Shown: positions 14,585 to 29,237, numbered from the stretch's first letter. The stretch is DNA of 64,000 nucleotides from Flabesymbios commensalis (GCA_964017125.1 CAXHKU010000974.1:62001-126000), one strand, 5' to 3'. The notes: generated by a model not told the origin, from the sequence alone. Made by a program: numbers and translations.

Positions 14585-16204
14585 GCACTGAGCCAACGAT
14601 GTGACAACGTCGGAGGAGCGTTTTTCGTTGATATCTCAGTCAATTCTCAACCGTTTTACATGTAATTTTGCACACACTATTCACAGCCGTTGCGGCGACT
14701 GCCCTAAAAATTTGGTGAGGTTTGATCGAGTATTCCAAAAGTTATTAATGTGATGCACTGAAACAACACTGTTTCCACGTCGCCAGAGCGCTGAAAATGC
14801 GGGCCGTCATTGAAACAGCACTGAGGAAGTGCTCTCCCCCCATCGTACATGTGTGACTGAGCAGTTAGAACTGTCAAGGCTGGTCGCCAGGATTGAGAAA
14901 GTAATTATCAACACTACAGCGACATAGGCCCAATATCGTTTTTTTTTTTTTTTTTTTTTTAAGTTATGATACCTAGCTGAAAATAAACGAGAAAAGATTG
15001 CTTTTCCGAAATACCCCTTATTGAGGGAGATGTAAAACACCCTATTTGCACTGTTTGATGACTTTTGACGTCTAATTCTGACGTCAAAAGTCGTCAAACG
15101 AAAAATGAGAGAAATGCCAAGACAGTCACAATGGCCACAAACCCACTGTCTACAATGCGTTTTCACTGATCTCTGGGCATTTTTGTCATCATTTTTACCC
15201 GTTTTTCGCTGATATCTCAGTCAATTCTCAACCGATTTGCATGTAATTTTGCAGGCACTACCAGCAACTATAGCGGCGACTGCCCTGAGAAGTTTGTAAA
15301 GTTTGAGCGAGTACTTCTAAAGTTATTAGTGAGATTAGTGGTAAATTTGCTTGAGTATTTCAAAAGTTATTCATTTAGACGTCAATTCAGACATCAATTC
15401 TCAACCGTTTACCATGTAATTTTGCAGGCACCATCGGATGGTATTACGGCGACTGCCCTGTAAATTCTGTATAGTTTGAGAGAATACTTCAAAATTTATT
15501 AATGAGATTAGTGTGAAATTTGATTGAGTATTTCAAAAGTTATTCATTTAGACGTCAATTCAGACGTCAATTCTCAGCCGTCTTCTTTGTAATTTTGCAG
15601 GCGCCATCGGATGGTATTAGAGCGACTGCCCTGTAAATTCTGTATAGTTTGAGAGAATACTTCAAAATTTGTTAATGAGATTAGTGTGAAATTTGATTGA
15701 GTATTTCAAAAGTTATTCATTTAGACGTCAATTCAGACGTCAATTCTCAACCGTCTTCCATGTGATTTTGCAGGCACCATCGAATGGTATTATGGCCACT
15801 ACCCTTAAAATTCTATAAAGTTTGAGAGAGTACTTCAAATGTTATTAATGAGATTAATGTGAAATTTGATTAAGTATTTCAAAAGTTATTCATTTAGACG
15901 TCAATTCAGACGTCAATTCTCAACCGTCTTCCATGTGATTTTGCAGGCACCATCGAATGGTATTATGGCCACTACCCTTAAAATTCTATAAAGTTTGAGA
16001 GAGTACTTCAAATGTTATTAATGAGATTAATGTGAAATTTGCTTGAGTATTTCAATATATATATATTCATTTAGACGTCAATTCAGACGTCAATTATCAA
16101 CCGTTTTTCATGTAATTTTGCAGGCACCATCGGCTGGAACTACGGCAACTGCCCAGTAAATTTAGCGGAGTTTGATCGAGTACTTCAAAAGCTATTAATG
16201 CAAA
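14585..16204 (+). repeat. HOR unit 10 (M5 lost, M6 doubled)
   Basis: Normal length, 1620 bp, hides a rearrangement. The order is M1, M2, M3, an M4/M3 fusion (M4 start, M3 body with ATTTGTTAATGAG), an M6 with M5-type tail, M6, M7. Two compensating unequal exchanges are the simplest account. Confidence 0.9.
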
Positions 16205-17652
16205 GCACTGAGCCAACGATGTGACAACGTCGGAGGAGCGTTTTTCGTTGATATCTCAGTCAATTCTCAACCGTTTTACATGTAATTTTGCACACACTAT
16301 TCACAGCCGTTGCGGCGACTGCCCTAAAAATTTGGTGAGGTTTGATCGAGTATTCCAAAAGTTATTAATGTGATGCACTGAAACAACACTGTTTCCACGT
16401 CGCCAGAGCGCTGAAAATGCGGGCCGTCATTGAAACAGCACTGAGGAAGTGCTCTCCCCCCATCGTACATGTGTGACTGAGCAGTTAGAACTGTCAAGGC
16501 TGGTCGCCAGGATTGAGAAAGTAATTATCAACACTACAGCGACATAGGCCCAATATCGTTTTTTTTTTTTTTTTTTTTTTTAAGTTATGATACCTAGCTG
16601 AAAATAAACGAGAAAAGATTGCTTTTCCGAAATACCCCTTATTGAGGGAGATGTAAAACACCCTATTTGCACTGTTTGATGACTTTTGACGTCTAATTCT
16701 GACGTCAAAAGTCGTCAAACGAAAAATGAGAGAAATGCCAAGACAGTCACAATGGCCACAAACCCACTGTCTACAATGCGTTTTCACTGATCTCTGGGCA
16801 TTTTTGTCATCATTTTTACCCGTTTTTCGCTGATATCTCAGTCAATTCTCAACCGATTTGCATGTAATTTTGCAGGCACTACCAGCAACTATAGCGGCGA
16901 CTGCCCTGAGAAGTTTGTAAAGTTTGAGCGAGTACTTCTAAAGTTATTAGTGAGATTAGTGGTAAATTTGCTTGAGTATTTCAAAAGTTATTCATTTAGA
17001 CGTCAATTCAGACATCAATTCTCAACCGTTTACCATGTAATTTTGCAGGCACCATCGGATGGTATTACGGCGACTGCCCTGTAAATTCTGTATAGTTTGA
17101 GAGAATACTTCAAAATTTATTAATGAGATTAGTGTGAAATTTGATTGAGTATTTCAAAAGTTATTCATTTAGACGTCAATTCAGACGTCAATTCTCAGCC
17201 GTCTTCTTTGTAATTTTGCAGGCGCCATCGGATGGTATTAGAGCGACTGCCCTGTAAATTCTGTATAGTTTGAGAGAATACTTCAAAATTTGTTAATGAG
17301 ATTAGTGTGAAATTTGATTGAGTATTTCAAAAGTTATTCATTTAGACGTCAATTCAGACGTCAATTCTCAACCGTCTTCCATGTGATTTTGCAGGCACCA
17401 TCGAATGGTATTATGGCCACTACCCTTAAAATTCTATAAAGTTTGAGAGAGTACTTCAAATGTTATTAATGAGATTAATGTGAAATTTGCTTGAGTATTT
17501 CAATATATATATATTCATTTAGACGTCAATTCAGACGTCAATTATCAACCGTTTTTCATGTAATTTTGCAGGCACCATCGGCTGGAACTACGGCAACTGC
17601 CCAGTAAATTTAGCGGAGTTTGATCGAGTACTTCAAAAGCTATTAATGCAAA
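16205..17652 (+). repeat. HOR unit 11 (six monomers, 1448 bp)
   Basis: The shortest complete unit. Order M1, M2, M3, M4/M3 fusion, M6, M7. It shares the fusion with unit 10 but has one monomer fewer, so it looks like a deletion derivative of that type. Confidence 0.92.
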
Positions 17653-19792
17653 GCACTGAGCCAACGATGTGACAACGTCGGAGGAGCGTTTTTCGTTGAT
17701 ATCTCAGTCAATTCTCAACCGTTTTACATGTAATTTTGCACACACTATTCACAGCCGTTGCGGCGACTGCCCTAAAAATTTGGTGAGGTTTGATCGAGTA
17801 TTCCAAAAGTTATTAATGTGATGCACTGAAACAACACTGTTTCCACGTCGCCAGAGCGCTGAAAATGCGGGCCGTCATTGAAACAGCACTGAGGAAGTGC
17901 TCTCCCCCCATCGTACATGTGTGACTGAGCAGTTAGAACTGTCAAGGCTGGTCGCCAGGATTGAGAAAGTAATTATCAACACTACAGCGACATAGGCCCA
18001 ATATCGTTTTTTTTTTTTTTTTTTTTTTTAAGTTATGATACCTAGCTGAAAATAAACGAGAAAAGATTGCTTTTCCGAAATACCCCTTATTGAGGGAGAT
18101 GTAAAACACCCTATTTGCACTGTTTGATGACTTTTGACGTCTAATTCTGACGTCAAAAGTCGTCAAACGAAAAATGAGAGAAATGCCAAGACAGTCACAA
18201 TGGCCACAAACCCACTGTCTACAATGCGTTTTCACTGATCTCTGGGCATTTTTGTCATCATTTTTACCCGTTTTTCGCTGATATCTCAGTCAATTCTCAA
18301 CCGATTTGCATGTAATTTTGCAGGCACTACCAGCAACTATAGCGGCGACTGCCCTGAGAAGTTTGTAAAGTTTGAGCGAGTACTTCTAAAGTTATTAGTG
18401 AGATTAGTGGTAAATTTGCTTGAGTATTTCAAAAGTTATTCATTTAGACGTCAATTCAGACATCAATTCTCAACCGTTTACCATGTAATTTTGCAGGCAC
18501 CATCGGATGGTATTACGGCGACTGCCCTGTAAATTCTGTATAGTTTGAGAGAATACTTCAAAATTTATTAATGAGATTAGTGTGAAATTTGATTGAGTAT
18601 TTCAAAAGTTATTCATTTAGACGTCAATTCAGACGTCAATTCTCAGCCGTCTTCTTTGTAATTTTGCAGGCGCCATCGGATGGTATTAGAGCGACTGCCC
18701 TGTAAATTCTGTATAGTTTGAGAGAATACTTCAAAATTTGTTAATGAGATTAGTGTGAAATTTGATTGAGTATTTCAAAAGTTATTCATTTAAACGTCAA
18801 TTCAGACGTCAATTCTCAGCCGTCTTCTTTGTAATTTTGCAGGCGCCATCGGATGGTATTAGAGCGACTGCCCTGTAAATTCTGTAGAGTTTGAACGAAT
18901 ACTTCAAAAGTTATTAAAGAGATTAGTGTGAAATTTGACTGAGTATTTCAAAAAATATTCATTTTGACGTCAATTCAGACATCAATTCTCAACCGTTTAC
19001 CATGTAATTTTGCAGGCACCATCGGATGGTATTACGGCGACTGCCCTGTAAATTCTGTATAGTTTGAGAGAATACTTCAAAATTTATTAATGAGATTAGT
19101 GTGAAATTTGATTGAGTATTTCAAAAGTTATTCATTTAGACGTCAATTCAGACGTCAATTCTCAGCCGTCTTCTTTGTAATTTTGCAGGCGCCATCGGAT
19201 GGTATTAGAGCGACTGCCCTGTAAATTCTGTAGAGTTTGAACGAATACTTCAAAAGTTATTAAAGAGATTAGTGTGAAATTTGACTGAGTATTTCAAAAA
19301 ATATTCATTTAGACGTCAATTCAGACATCAATTCTCAACCGTTTACCATGTAATTTTGCAGGCACCATCGGATGGTATTACGGCGACTGCCCTGTAAATT
19401 TTGTAAAGTTTGAGAGAGTACCTCAAAAGTTATTAATGAGATTAATGTGAAATTTGATTAAGTATTTCAAAAGTTATTCATTTAGACGTCAATTCAGACG
19501 TCAATTCTCAACCGTCTTCCATGTGATTTTGCAGGCACCATCGAATGGTATTATGGCCACTACCCTGAAAATTCTATAAAGTTTGAGAGAGTACTTCAAA
19601 TGTTATTAATGAGATTAATGTGAAATTTGCTTGAGTATTTCAATATATATATATTCATTTAGACGTCAATTCAGACGTCAATTATCAACCGTTTTTCATG
19701 TAATTTTGCAGGCACCATCGGCTGGAACTACGGCAACTGCCCAGTAAATTTGGCGGAGTTTGATCGAGTACTTCAAAAGCTATTAATGCAAA
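17653..19792 (+). repeat. HOR unit 12 (ten monomers, 2140 bp)
   Basis: Order M1, M2, M3, M4/M3 fusion, M4, M3, M4, M5, M6, M7: three extra monomers, 519 bp, which is three times 173. It is the last unit with the units 6-12 variants in insertion I. One M4 ends in ATTCATTTTGACGTC, seen again in units 13, 15 and 17. Confidence 0.92.
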
Positions 19793-21929
19793 GCACTGAG
19801 CCAACGATGTGACAACGTCGGAGGAGCGTTTTTCGTTGATATCTCAGTCAATTCTCAACCGTTTTACATGTAATTTTGCACACACTATTCACAGCCGTTG
19901 CGGCGACTGCCCTAAAAATTTGGTGAGGTTTGATCGAGTATTCCAAAAGTTATTAATGTGATGCACTGAAACAACACTGTTTCCACGTCGCCAGAGCGCT
20001 GAAAATGCGGGCCGTCATTGAAACAGCACTGAGGAAGTGCTCTCCCCCCATCGTACATGTGTGACTGAGCAGTTAGAACTGACAAGGCTGGTCGCCAGGA
20101 TTGAGAGAGTAATTATCAACACTACAGCGACATAGGCCCAATATCGTTTTTTTTTTTTTTTTTTTTTTTTTTAAGTTATGATACCTAGCTGAAAATAAAC
20201 GAGAAAAGATTGCTTTTCCGAAATACCCCTTATTGAGGGAGATGTAAAACACCCTATTTGCACTGTTTGATGACTTTTGACGTCTGATTCTGACGTCAAA
20301 AGTCGTCAAACGAAAAATGAGAGAAATACCAAGACAGTCACAATGGCCACAAACCCACTGTCTACAATGCGTTTTCACTGATCTCTGGGCATTTTTGTCA
20401 TCATTTTTACCCGTTTTTCGCTGATATCTCAGTCAATTCTCAACCGATTTGCATGTAATTTTGCAGGCACTACCAGCAACTATAGCGGCGACTGCCCTGA
20501 GAAGTTTGTAAAGTTTGAGCGAGTACTTCTAAAGTTATTAGTGAGATTAGTGGTAAATTTGCTTGAGTATTTCAAAAGTTATTCATTTAGACGTCAATTC
20601 AGACATCAATTCTCAACCGTTTACCATGTAATTTTGCAGGCACCATCGGATGGTATTACGGCGACTGCCCTGTAAATTCTGTATAGTTTGAGAGAATACT
20701 TCAAAATTTATTAATGAGATTAGTGTGAAATTTGATTGAGTATTTCAAAAGTTATTCATTTAGACGTCAATTCAGACGTCAATTCTCAGCCGTCTTCTTT
20801 GTAATTTTGCAGGCGCCATCGGATGGTATTAGAGCGACTGCCCTGTAAATTCTGTATAGTTTGAGAGAATACTTCAAAATTTATTAATGAGATTAGTGTG
20901 AAATTTGATTGAGTATTTCAAAAGTTATTCATTTAGACGTCAATTCAGACGTCAATTCTCAGCCGTCTTCTTTGTAATTTTGCAGGCGCCATCGGATGGT
21001 ATTAGAGCGACTGCCCTGTAAATTCTGTAGAGTTTGAACGAATACTTCAAAAGTTAAGAGATTAGTGTGAAATTTGACTGAGTATTTCAAAAAATATTCA
21101 TTTTGACGTCAATTCAGACATCAATTCTCAACCGTTTACCATGTAATTTTGCAGGCACCATCGGATGGTATTACGGCGACTGCCCTGTAAATTCTGTATA
21201 GTTTGAGAAAATACTTCAAAATTTATTAATGAGATTAGTGTGAAATTTGATTGAGTATTTCAAAAGTTATTCATTTAGACGTCAATTCAGACGTCAATTC
21301 TCAGTTGTCTTCTTTGTAATTTTGCAGGCGCCATCGGATGGTATTAGAGCGACTGCCCTGTAAATTCTGTAGAGTTTGAACGAATACTTCAAAAGTTATT
21401 AAAGAGATTAGTGTGAAATTTGACTGAGTATTTCAAAAAATATTCATTTAGACGTCAATTCAGACATCAATTCTCAACCGTTTACCATGTAATTTTGCAG
21501 GCACCATCGGATGGTATTACGGCGACTGCCCTGTAAATTTTGTAAAGTTTGAGAGAGTACCTCAAAAGTTATTAATGAGATTAATGTGAAATTTGATTAA
21601 GTATTTCAAAAGTTATTCATTTAGACGTCAATTCAGACGTCAATTCTCAACCGTCTTCCATGTGATTTTGCAGGCACCATCGAATGGTATTATGGCCACT
21701 ACCCTGAAAATTCTATAAAGTTTGAGAGAGTACTTTAAATGTTATTAATGAGATTAATGTGAAATTTGCTTGAGTATTTCAATATATATATTCATTTAGA
21801 CGTCAATTCAGACGTCAATTCTCAACCGTTTTTCATGTAATTTTGCAGGCACCATCGGCTGGAACTACGGCAACTGCCCAGTAAATTTGGCGGAGTTTGA
21901 TCGAGTACTTCAAAAGTTATTAATGCAAA
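19793..21929 (+). repeat. HOR unit 13 (ten monomers, 2137 bp)
   Basis: Same ten-monomer order as unit 12, but insertion I is back to AACTGACAAGG. It has a 4-bp deletion near 21056 and CTCAGTTGTC near 21301. M6 onward changes to CTTTAAATG, a shorter TA run and CAATTCTCAACC, variants kept by the rest of the array. Confidence 0.92.
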
Positions 21930-23713
21930 GCACTGAGCCAACGATGTGACAACGTCGGAGGAGCGTTTTTCGTTGATATCTCAGTCAATTCTCAACCGTT
22001 TTACATGTAATTTTGCACACACTATTCACAGCCGTTGCGGCGACTGCCCTAAAAATTTGGTGAGGTTTGATCGAGTATTCCAAAAGTTATTAATGTGATG
22101 CACTGAAACAACACTGTTTCCACGTCGCCAGAGCGCTGAAAATGCGGGCCGTCATTGAAACAGCACTGAGGAAGTGCTCTCCCCCCATCGTACATGTGTG
22201 ACTGAGCAGTTAGAACTGACAAGGCTGGTCGCCAGGATTGAGAGAGTAATTATCAACACTACAGCGACATAGGCCCAATATCGTTTTTTTTTTTTTTTTT
22301 TTTTTTTAAGTTATGATACCTAGCTGAAAATAAACGAGAAAAGATTGCTTTTCCGAAATACCCCTTATTGAGGGAGATGTAAAACACCCTATTTGCACTG
22401 TTTGATGACTTTTGACGTCTGATTCTGACGTCAAAAGTCGTCAAACGAAAAATGAGAGAAATGCCAAGACAGTCACAATGGCCACAAACCCACTGTCTAC
22501 AATGCGTTTTCACTGATCTCTGGGCATTTTTGTCATCATTTTTACCCGTTTTTCGCTGATATCTCAGTCAATTCAAAACCGATTTGCATGTAATTTTGCA
22601 GGCACTACCAGCAACTATAGCGGCGACTGCCCTGAGAAGTTTGTAAAGTTTGAGCGAGTACTTCTAAAGTTATTAGTGAGATTAGTGGTAAATTTGCTTG
22701 AGTATTTCAAAAGTTATTCATTTAGACGTCAATTCAGACATCAATTCTCAACCGTTTACCATGTAATTTTGCAGGCACCATCGGATGGTATTACGGCGAC
22801 TGCCCTGTAAATTCTGTATAGTTTGAGAGAATACTTCAAAATTTATTAATGAGATTAGTGTGAAATTTGATTGAGTATTTCAAAAGTTATTCATTTAGAC
22901 GTCAATTCAGACGTCAATTCTCAGCCGTCTTCTTTGTAATTTTGCAGGATGGTATTACGGCGACTGCCCTGTAAATTCTGTATAGTTTGAGAGAATACTT
23001 CAAAATTTATTAATGAGATTAGTGTGAAATTTGATTGAGTATTTCAAAAGTTATTCATTTAGACGTCAATTCAGACGTCAATTCTCAGCCGTCTTCTTTG
23101 TAATTTTGCAGGCGCCATCGGATGGTATTAGAGCGACTGCCCTGTAAATTCTGTAGAGTTTGAACGAATACTTCAAAAGTTATTAAAGAGATTAGTGTGA
23201 AATTTGACTGAGTATTTCAAAAAATATTCATTTAGACGTCAATTCAGACATCAATTCTCAACCGTTTACCATGTAATTTTGCAGGCACCATCGGATGGTA
23301 TTACGGCGACTGCCCTGTAAATTTTGTAAAGTTTGAGAGAGTACCTCAAAAGTTATTAATGAGATTAATGTGAAATTTGATTAAGTATTTCAAAAGTTAT
23401 TCATTTAGACGTCAATTCAGACGTCAATTCTCAACCGTCTTCCATGTGATTTTGCAGGCACCATCGAATGGTATTATGGCCACTACCCTGAAAATTCTAT
23501 AAAGTTTGAGAGAGTACTTTAAATGTTATTAATGAGATTAATGTGAAATTTGCTTGAGTATTTCAATATATATATTCATTTAGACGTCAATTCAGACGTC
23601 AATTCTCAACCGTTTTTCATGTAATTTTGCAGGCACCATCGGCTGGAACTACGGCAACTGCCCAGTAAATTTGGCGGAGTTTGATCGAGTACTTCAAAAG
23701 CTATTAATGCAAA
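21930..23713 (+). repeat. HOR unit 14 (eight monomers, 1784 bp)
   Basis: Order M1, M2, M3, M4/M3 fusion, M4, M5, M6, M7. The fusion monomer starts GCAGGATGG near 22945, missing about nine bases of the normal start. It is the first unit with CAATTCAAAACCG at the start of M2. Confidence 0.92.
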
Positions 23714-25667
23714 GCACTGAGCCAACGATGTGACAACGTCGGAGGAGCGTTTTTCGTTGATATCTCAGTCAATTCTCAACCGTTTTACATGTAATTTTGC
23801 ACACACTATTCACAGCCGTTGCGGCGACTGCCCTAAAAATTTGGTGAGGTTTGATCGAGTATTCCAAAAGTTATTAATGTGATGCACTGAAACAACACTG
23901 TTTCCACGTCGCCAGAGCGCTGAAAATGCGGGCCGTCATTGAAACAGCACTGAGGAAGTGCTCTCCCCCCATCGTACATGTGTGACTGAGCAGTTAGAGC
24001 TGACAAGGCTGGTCGCCAGGATTGAGAGAGTAATTATCAACACTACAACGACATAGGCCCAATATCGTTTTTTTTTTTTTTTTTATGATACCTAGCTGAA
24101 AATAAACGAGAAAAGATTGCTTTTCCGAAATACCCCTTATTGAGGGAGATGTAAAACACCCTATTTGCACTGTTTGATGACTTTTGACGTCTGATTCTGA
24201 CGTCAAAAGTCGTCAAACGAAAAATGAGAGAAATGCCAAGACAGTCACAATGGCCACAAACCCACTGTCTACAATGCGTTTTCACTGATCTCTGGGCATT
24301 TTTGTCATCATTTTTACCCGTTTTTCGCTGATATCTCAGTCAATTCAAAACCGATTTGCATGTAATTTTGCAGGCACTACCAGCAACTATAGCGGCGACT
24401 GCCCTGAGAAGTTTGTAAAGTTTGAGCGAGTACTTCTAAAGTTATTAGTGAGATTAGTGGTAAATTTGCTTGAGTATTTCAAAAGTTATTCATTTAGACG
24501 TCAATTCAGACATCAATTCTCAACCGCTTACCATGTAATTTTGCAGGCACCATCGGATGGTATTACGGCGACTGCCCTGTAAATTCTGTATAGTTTGAGA
24601 GAATACTTCAAAATTTATTAATGAGATTAGTGTGAAATTTGATTGAGTATTTCAAAAGTTATTCATTTAGACGTCAATTCAGACGTCAATTCTCAGCCGT
24701 CTTCTTTGTAATTTTGCAGGCGCCATCGGATGGTATTAGAGCGACTGCCCTGTAAATTCTGTATAGTTTGAGAGAATACTTCAAAATTTATTAATGAGAT
24801 TAGTGTGAAATTTGATTGAGTATTTCAAAAGTTATTCATTTAGACGTCAATTCAGACGTCAATTCTCAGCCGTCTTCTTTGTAATTTTGCAGGCGCCATC
24901 GGATGGTATTAGAGCGACTGCCCTGTAAATTCTGTAGAGTTTGAACGAATACTTCAAAAGTTATTAAAGAGATTAGTGTGAAATTTGACTAAGTATTTCA
25001 AAAAATATTCATTTTGACGTCAATTCAGACATCAATTCTCAACCGTTTACCATGTAATTTTGCAGGCACCATCGGATGGTATTACGGCGACTGCCCTGTA
25101 AATTCTGTATAGTTTGAGAGAATACTTCAAAATTTATTAATGAGATTAGTGTGAAATTTGATTGAGTATTTCAAAAGTTATTCATTTAGACGTCAATTCA
25201 GACGTCAATTCTCAGCCGTCTTCTTTGTAATTTTGCAGGCGCCATCGGATGGTATTAGAGCGACTGCCCTGTAAATTCTGTAGAGTTTGAACGAATACTT
25301 CAAAAGTTATTAAAGAGATTAGTGTGAAATTTGACTGAGTATTTCAAAAAATATTCATTTAGACGTCAATTCAGACGTCAATTCTCAACCGTCTTCCATG
25401 TGATTTTGCAGGCACCATCGAATGGTATTATGGCCACTACCCTGAAAATTCCATAAAGTTTGAGAGAGTACTTTAAATGTTATTAATGAGATTAATGTGA
25501 AATTTGCTTGAGTATTTCAATATATATATTCATTTAGACGTCAATTCAGACGTCAATTCTCAACCGTTTTTCATGTAATTTTGCAGGCACCATCGGCTGG
25601 AACTACGGCAACTGCCCAGTAAATTTGGCGGAGTTTGATCGAGTACTTCAAAAGCTATTAATGCAAA
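23714..25667 (+). repeat. HOR unit 15 (nine monomers, 1954 bp)
   Basis: Order M1, M2, M3, M4/M3 fusion, M4, M3, M4, M6, M7, with M5 missing. Private variants are GTTAGAGCTGAC, a 17-T run followed directly by ATGATACC, CAACCGCTTACC, GACTAAGTATTTC and AAATTCCATAAAG. All recur in unit 17. Confidence 0.93.
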
Positions 25668-27284
25668 GCACTGAGCCAACGATGTGACAACGTCGGAGGA
25701 GCGTTTTTCGTTGATATCTCAGTCAATTCTCAACCGTTTTACATGTAATTTTGCACACACTATTCACAGCCGTTGCGGCGACTGCCCTAAAAATTTGGTG
25801 AGGTTTGATCGAGTATTCCAAAAGTTATTAATGTGATGCACTGAAACAACACTGTTTCCACGTCGCCAGAGCGCTGAAAATGCGGGCCGTCATTGAAACA
25901 GCACTGAGGAAGTGCTCTCCCCCCATCGTACATGTGTGACTGAGCAGTTAGAACTGACAAGGCTGGTCGCCAGGATTGAGAGAGTAATTCTCAACACTAC
26001 AGCGACATAGGCCCAATATCGTTTTTTTTTTTTTTTTTTTTTAAGTTATGATACCTAGCTGAAAATAAACGAGAAAAGATTGCTTTTCCGAAATACCTCT
26101 TATTGAGGGAGATGTAAAACACCCTATTTGCACTGTTTGATGACTTTTGACGTCTGATTCTGACGTCAAAAGTCGTCAAACGAAAAATGAGAGAAATGCC
26201 AAGACAGTCACAATGGCCACAAACCCACTGTCTACAATGCGTTTTCACTGATCTCTGGGCATTTTTGTCATCATTTTTGCCCGTTTTTCGCTGATATCTC
26301 AGTCAATTCAAAACCGATTTGCATGTAATTTTGCAGGCACTACCAGCAACTATAGCGGCGACTGCCCTGAGAAGTTTGTAAAGTTTAAGCGAGTACTTCT
26401 AAAGTTATTAGTGAGATTAGTGGTAAATTTGCTTGAGTATTTCAAAAGTTATTCATTTAGACGTCAATTCAGACATCAATTCTCAACCGTTTACCATGTA
26501 ATTTTGCAGGCACCATCGGATGGTATTACGGCGAGTGCCCTGTAAATTCTGTATAGTTTGAGAGAATACTTCAAAATTTATTAATGAGATTAGTGTGAAA
26601 TTTGATTGAGTATTTCAAAAGTTATTCATTTAGACGTCAATTCAGACGTCAATTCTCAGCCGTCTTCTTTGTAATTTTGCAGGCGCCATCGGATGGTATT
26701 AGAGCGACTGCCCTGTAAATTCTGTAGAGTTTGAACGAATACTTCAAAAGTTATTAAAGAGATTAGTGTGAAATTTGACTGAGTATTTCAAAAAATATTC
26801 ATTTAGACGTCAATTCAGACATCAATTCTCAACCGTTTACCATGTAATTTTGCAGGCACCATCGGATGGTATTACGGCGACTGCCCTGTAAATTTTGTAA
26901 AGTTTGAGAGAGTACCTCAAAAGTTATTAATGAGATTAATGTGAAATTTGATTAAGTATTTCAAAAGTTATTCATTTAGACGTCAATTCAGACGTCAATT
27001 CTCAACCGTCTTCCATGTGATTTTGCAGGCACCATCGAATGGTATTATGGCCACTACCCTGAAAATTCTATAAAGTTTGAGAGAGTACTTTAAATGTTAT
27101 TAATGAGATTAATGTGAAATTTGCTTGAGTATTTCAATATATATATTCATTTAGACGTCAATTCAGACGTCAATTCTCAACCGTTTTTCATGTAATTTTG
27201 CAGGCACCATCGGCTGGAACTACGGCAACTGCCCAGTAAATTTGGCGGAGTTTGATCGAGTACTTCAAAAGCTATTAATGCAAA
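25668..27284 (+). repeat. HOR unit 16
   Basis: Canonical, 1617 bp. Private with unit 18: AATACCTCTTATTG and TTTTTGCCCG. M3 carries GCGAGTGCCC, otherwise known from units 6-9. First unit with AAGTTTAAGCGAG in M2. Confidence 0.93.
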
Positions 27285-29237
27285 GCACTGAGCCAACGAT
27301 GTGACAACGTCGGAGGAGCGTTTTTCGTTGATATCTCAGTCAATTCTCAACCGTTTTACATGTAATTTTGCACACACTATTCACAGCCGTTGCGGCGACT
27401 GCCCTAAAAATTTGGTGAGGTTTGATCGAGTATTCCAAAAGTTATTAATGTGATGCACTGAAACAACACTGTTTCCACGTCGCCAGAGCGCTGAAAATGC
27501 GGGCCGTCATTGAAACAGCACTGAGGAAGTGCTCTCCCCCCATCGTACATGTGTGACTGAGCAGTTAGAGCTGACAAGGCTGGTCGCCAGGATTGAGAGA
27601 GTAATTATCAACACTACAGCGACATAGGCCCAATATCGTTTTTTTTTTTTTTTTATGATACCTAGCTGAAAATAAACGAGAAAAGATTGCTTTTCCGAAA
27701 TACCCCTTATTGAGGGAGATGTAAAACACCCTATTTGCACTGTTTGATGACTTTTGACGTCTGATTCTGACGTCAAAAGTCGTCAAACGAAAAATGAGAG
27801 AAATGCCAAGACAGTCACAATGGCCACAAACCCACTGTCTACAATGCGTTTTCACTGATCTCTGGGCATTTTTGTCATCATTTTTACCCGTTTTTCGCTG
27901 ATATCTCAGTCAATTCAAAACCGATTTGCATGTAATTTTGCAGGCACTACCAGCAACTATAGCGGCGACTGCCCTGAGAAGTTTGTAAAGTTTGAGCGAG
28001 TACTTCTAAAGTTATTAGTGAGATTAGTGGTAAATTTGCTTGAGTATTTCAAAAGTTATTCATTTAGACGTCAATTCAGACATCAATTCTCAACCGCTTA
28101 CCATGTAATTTTGCAGGCACCATCGGATGGTATTACGGCGACTGCCCTGTAAATTCTGTATAGTTTGAGAGAATACTTCAAAATTTATTAATGAGATTAG
28201 TGTGAAATTTGATTGAGTATTTCAAAAGTTATTCATTTAGACGTCAATTCAGACGTCAATTCTCAGCCGTCTTCTTTGTAATTTTGCAGGCGCCATCGGA
28301 TGGTATTAGAGCGACTGCCCTGTAAATTCTGTATAGTTTGAGAGAATACTTCAAAATTTATTAATGAGATTAGTGTGAAATTTGATTGAGTATTTCAAAA
28401 GTTATTCATTTAGACGTCAATTCAGACGTCAATTCTCAGCCGTCTTCTTTGTAATTTTGCAGGCGCCATCGGATGGTATTAGAGCGACTGCCCTGTAAAT
28501 TCTGTAGAGTTTGAACGAATACTTCAAAAGTTATTAAAGAGATTAGTGTGAAATTTGACTAAGTATTTCAAAAAATATTCATTTTGACGTCAATTCAGAC
28601 ATCAATTCTCAACCGTTTACCATGTAATTTTGCAGGCACCATCGGATGGTATTACGGCGACTGCCCTGTAAATTCTGTATAGTTTGAGAGAATACTTCAA
28701 AATTTATTAATGAGATTAGTGTGAAATTTGATTGAGTATTTCAAAAGTTATTCATTTAGACGTCAATTCAGACGTCAATTCTCAGCCGTCTTCTTTGTAA
28801 TTTTGCAGGCGCCATCGGATGGTATTAGAGCGACTGCCCTGTAAATTCTGTAGAGTTTGAACGAATACTTCAAAAGTTATTAAAGAGATTAGTGTGAAAT
28901 TTGACTGAGTATTTCAAAAAATATTCATTTAGACGTCAATTCAGACGTCAATTCTCAACCGTCTTCCATGTGATTTTGCAGGCACCATCGAATGGTATTA
29001 TGGCCACTACCCTGAAAATTCCATAAAGTTTGAGAGAGTACTTTAAATGTTATTAATGAGATTAATGTGAAATTTGCTTGAGTATTTCAATATATATATT
29101 CATTTAGACGTCAATTCAGACGTCAATTCTCAACCGTTTTTCATGTAATTTTGCAGGCACCATCGGCTGGAACTACGGCAACTGCCCAGTAAATTTGGCG
29201 GAGTTTGATCGAGTACTTCAAAAGCTATTAATGCAAA
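27285..29237 (+). repeat. HOR unit 17 (near copy of unit 15)
   Basis: 1953 bp, same nine-monomer order and private variants as unit 15. The differences I found are a T-run of 16 in place of 17 and CTACAGCG where unit 15 has CTACAACG. Confidence 0.94.
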
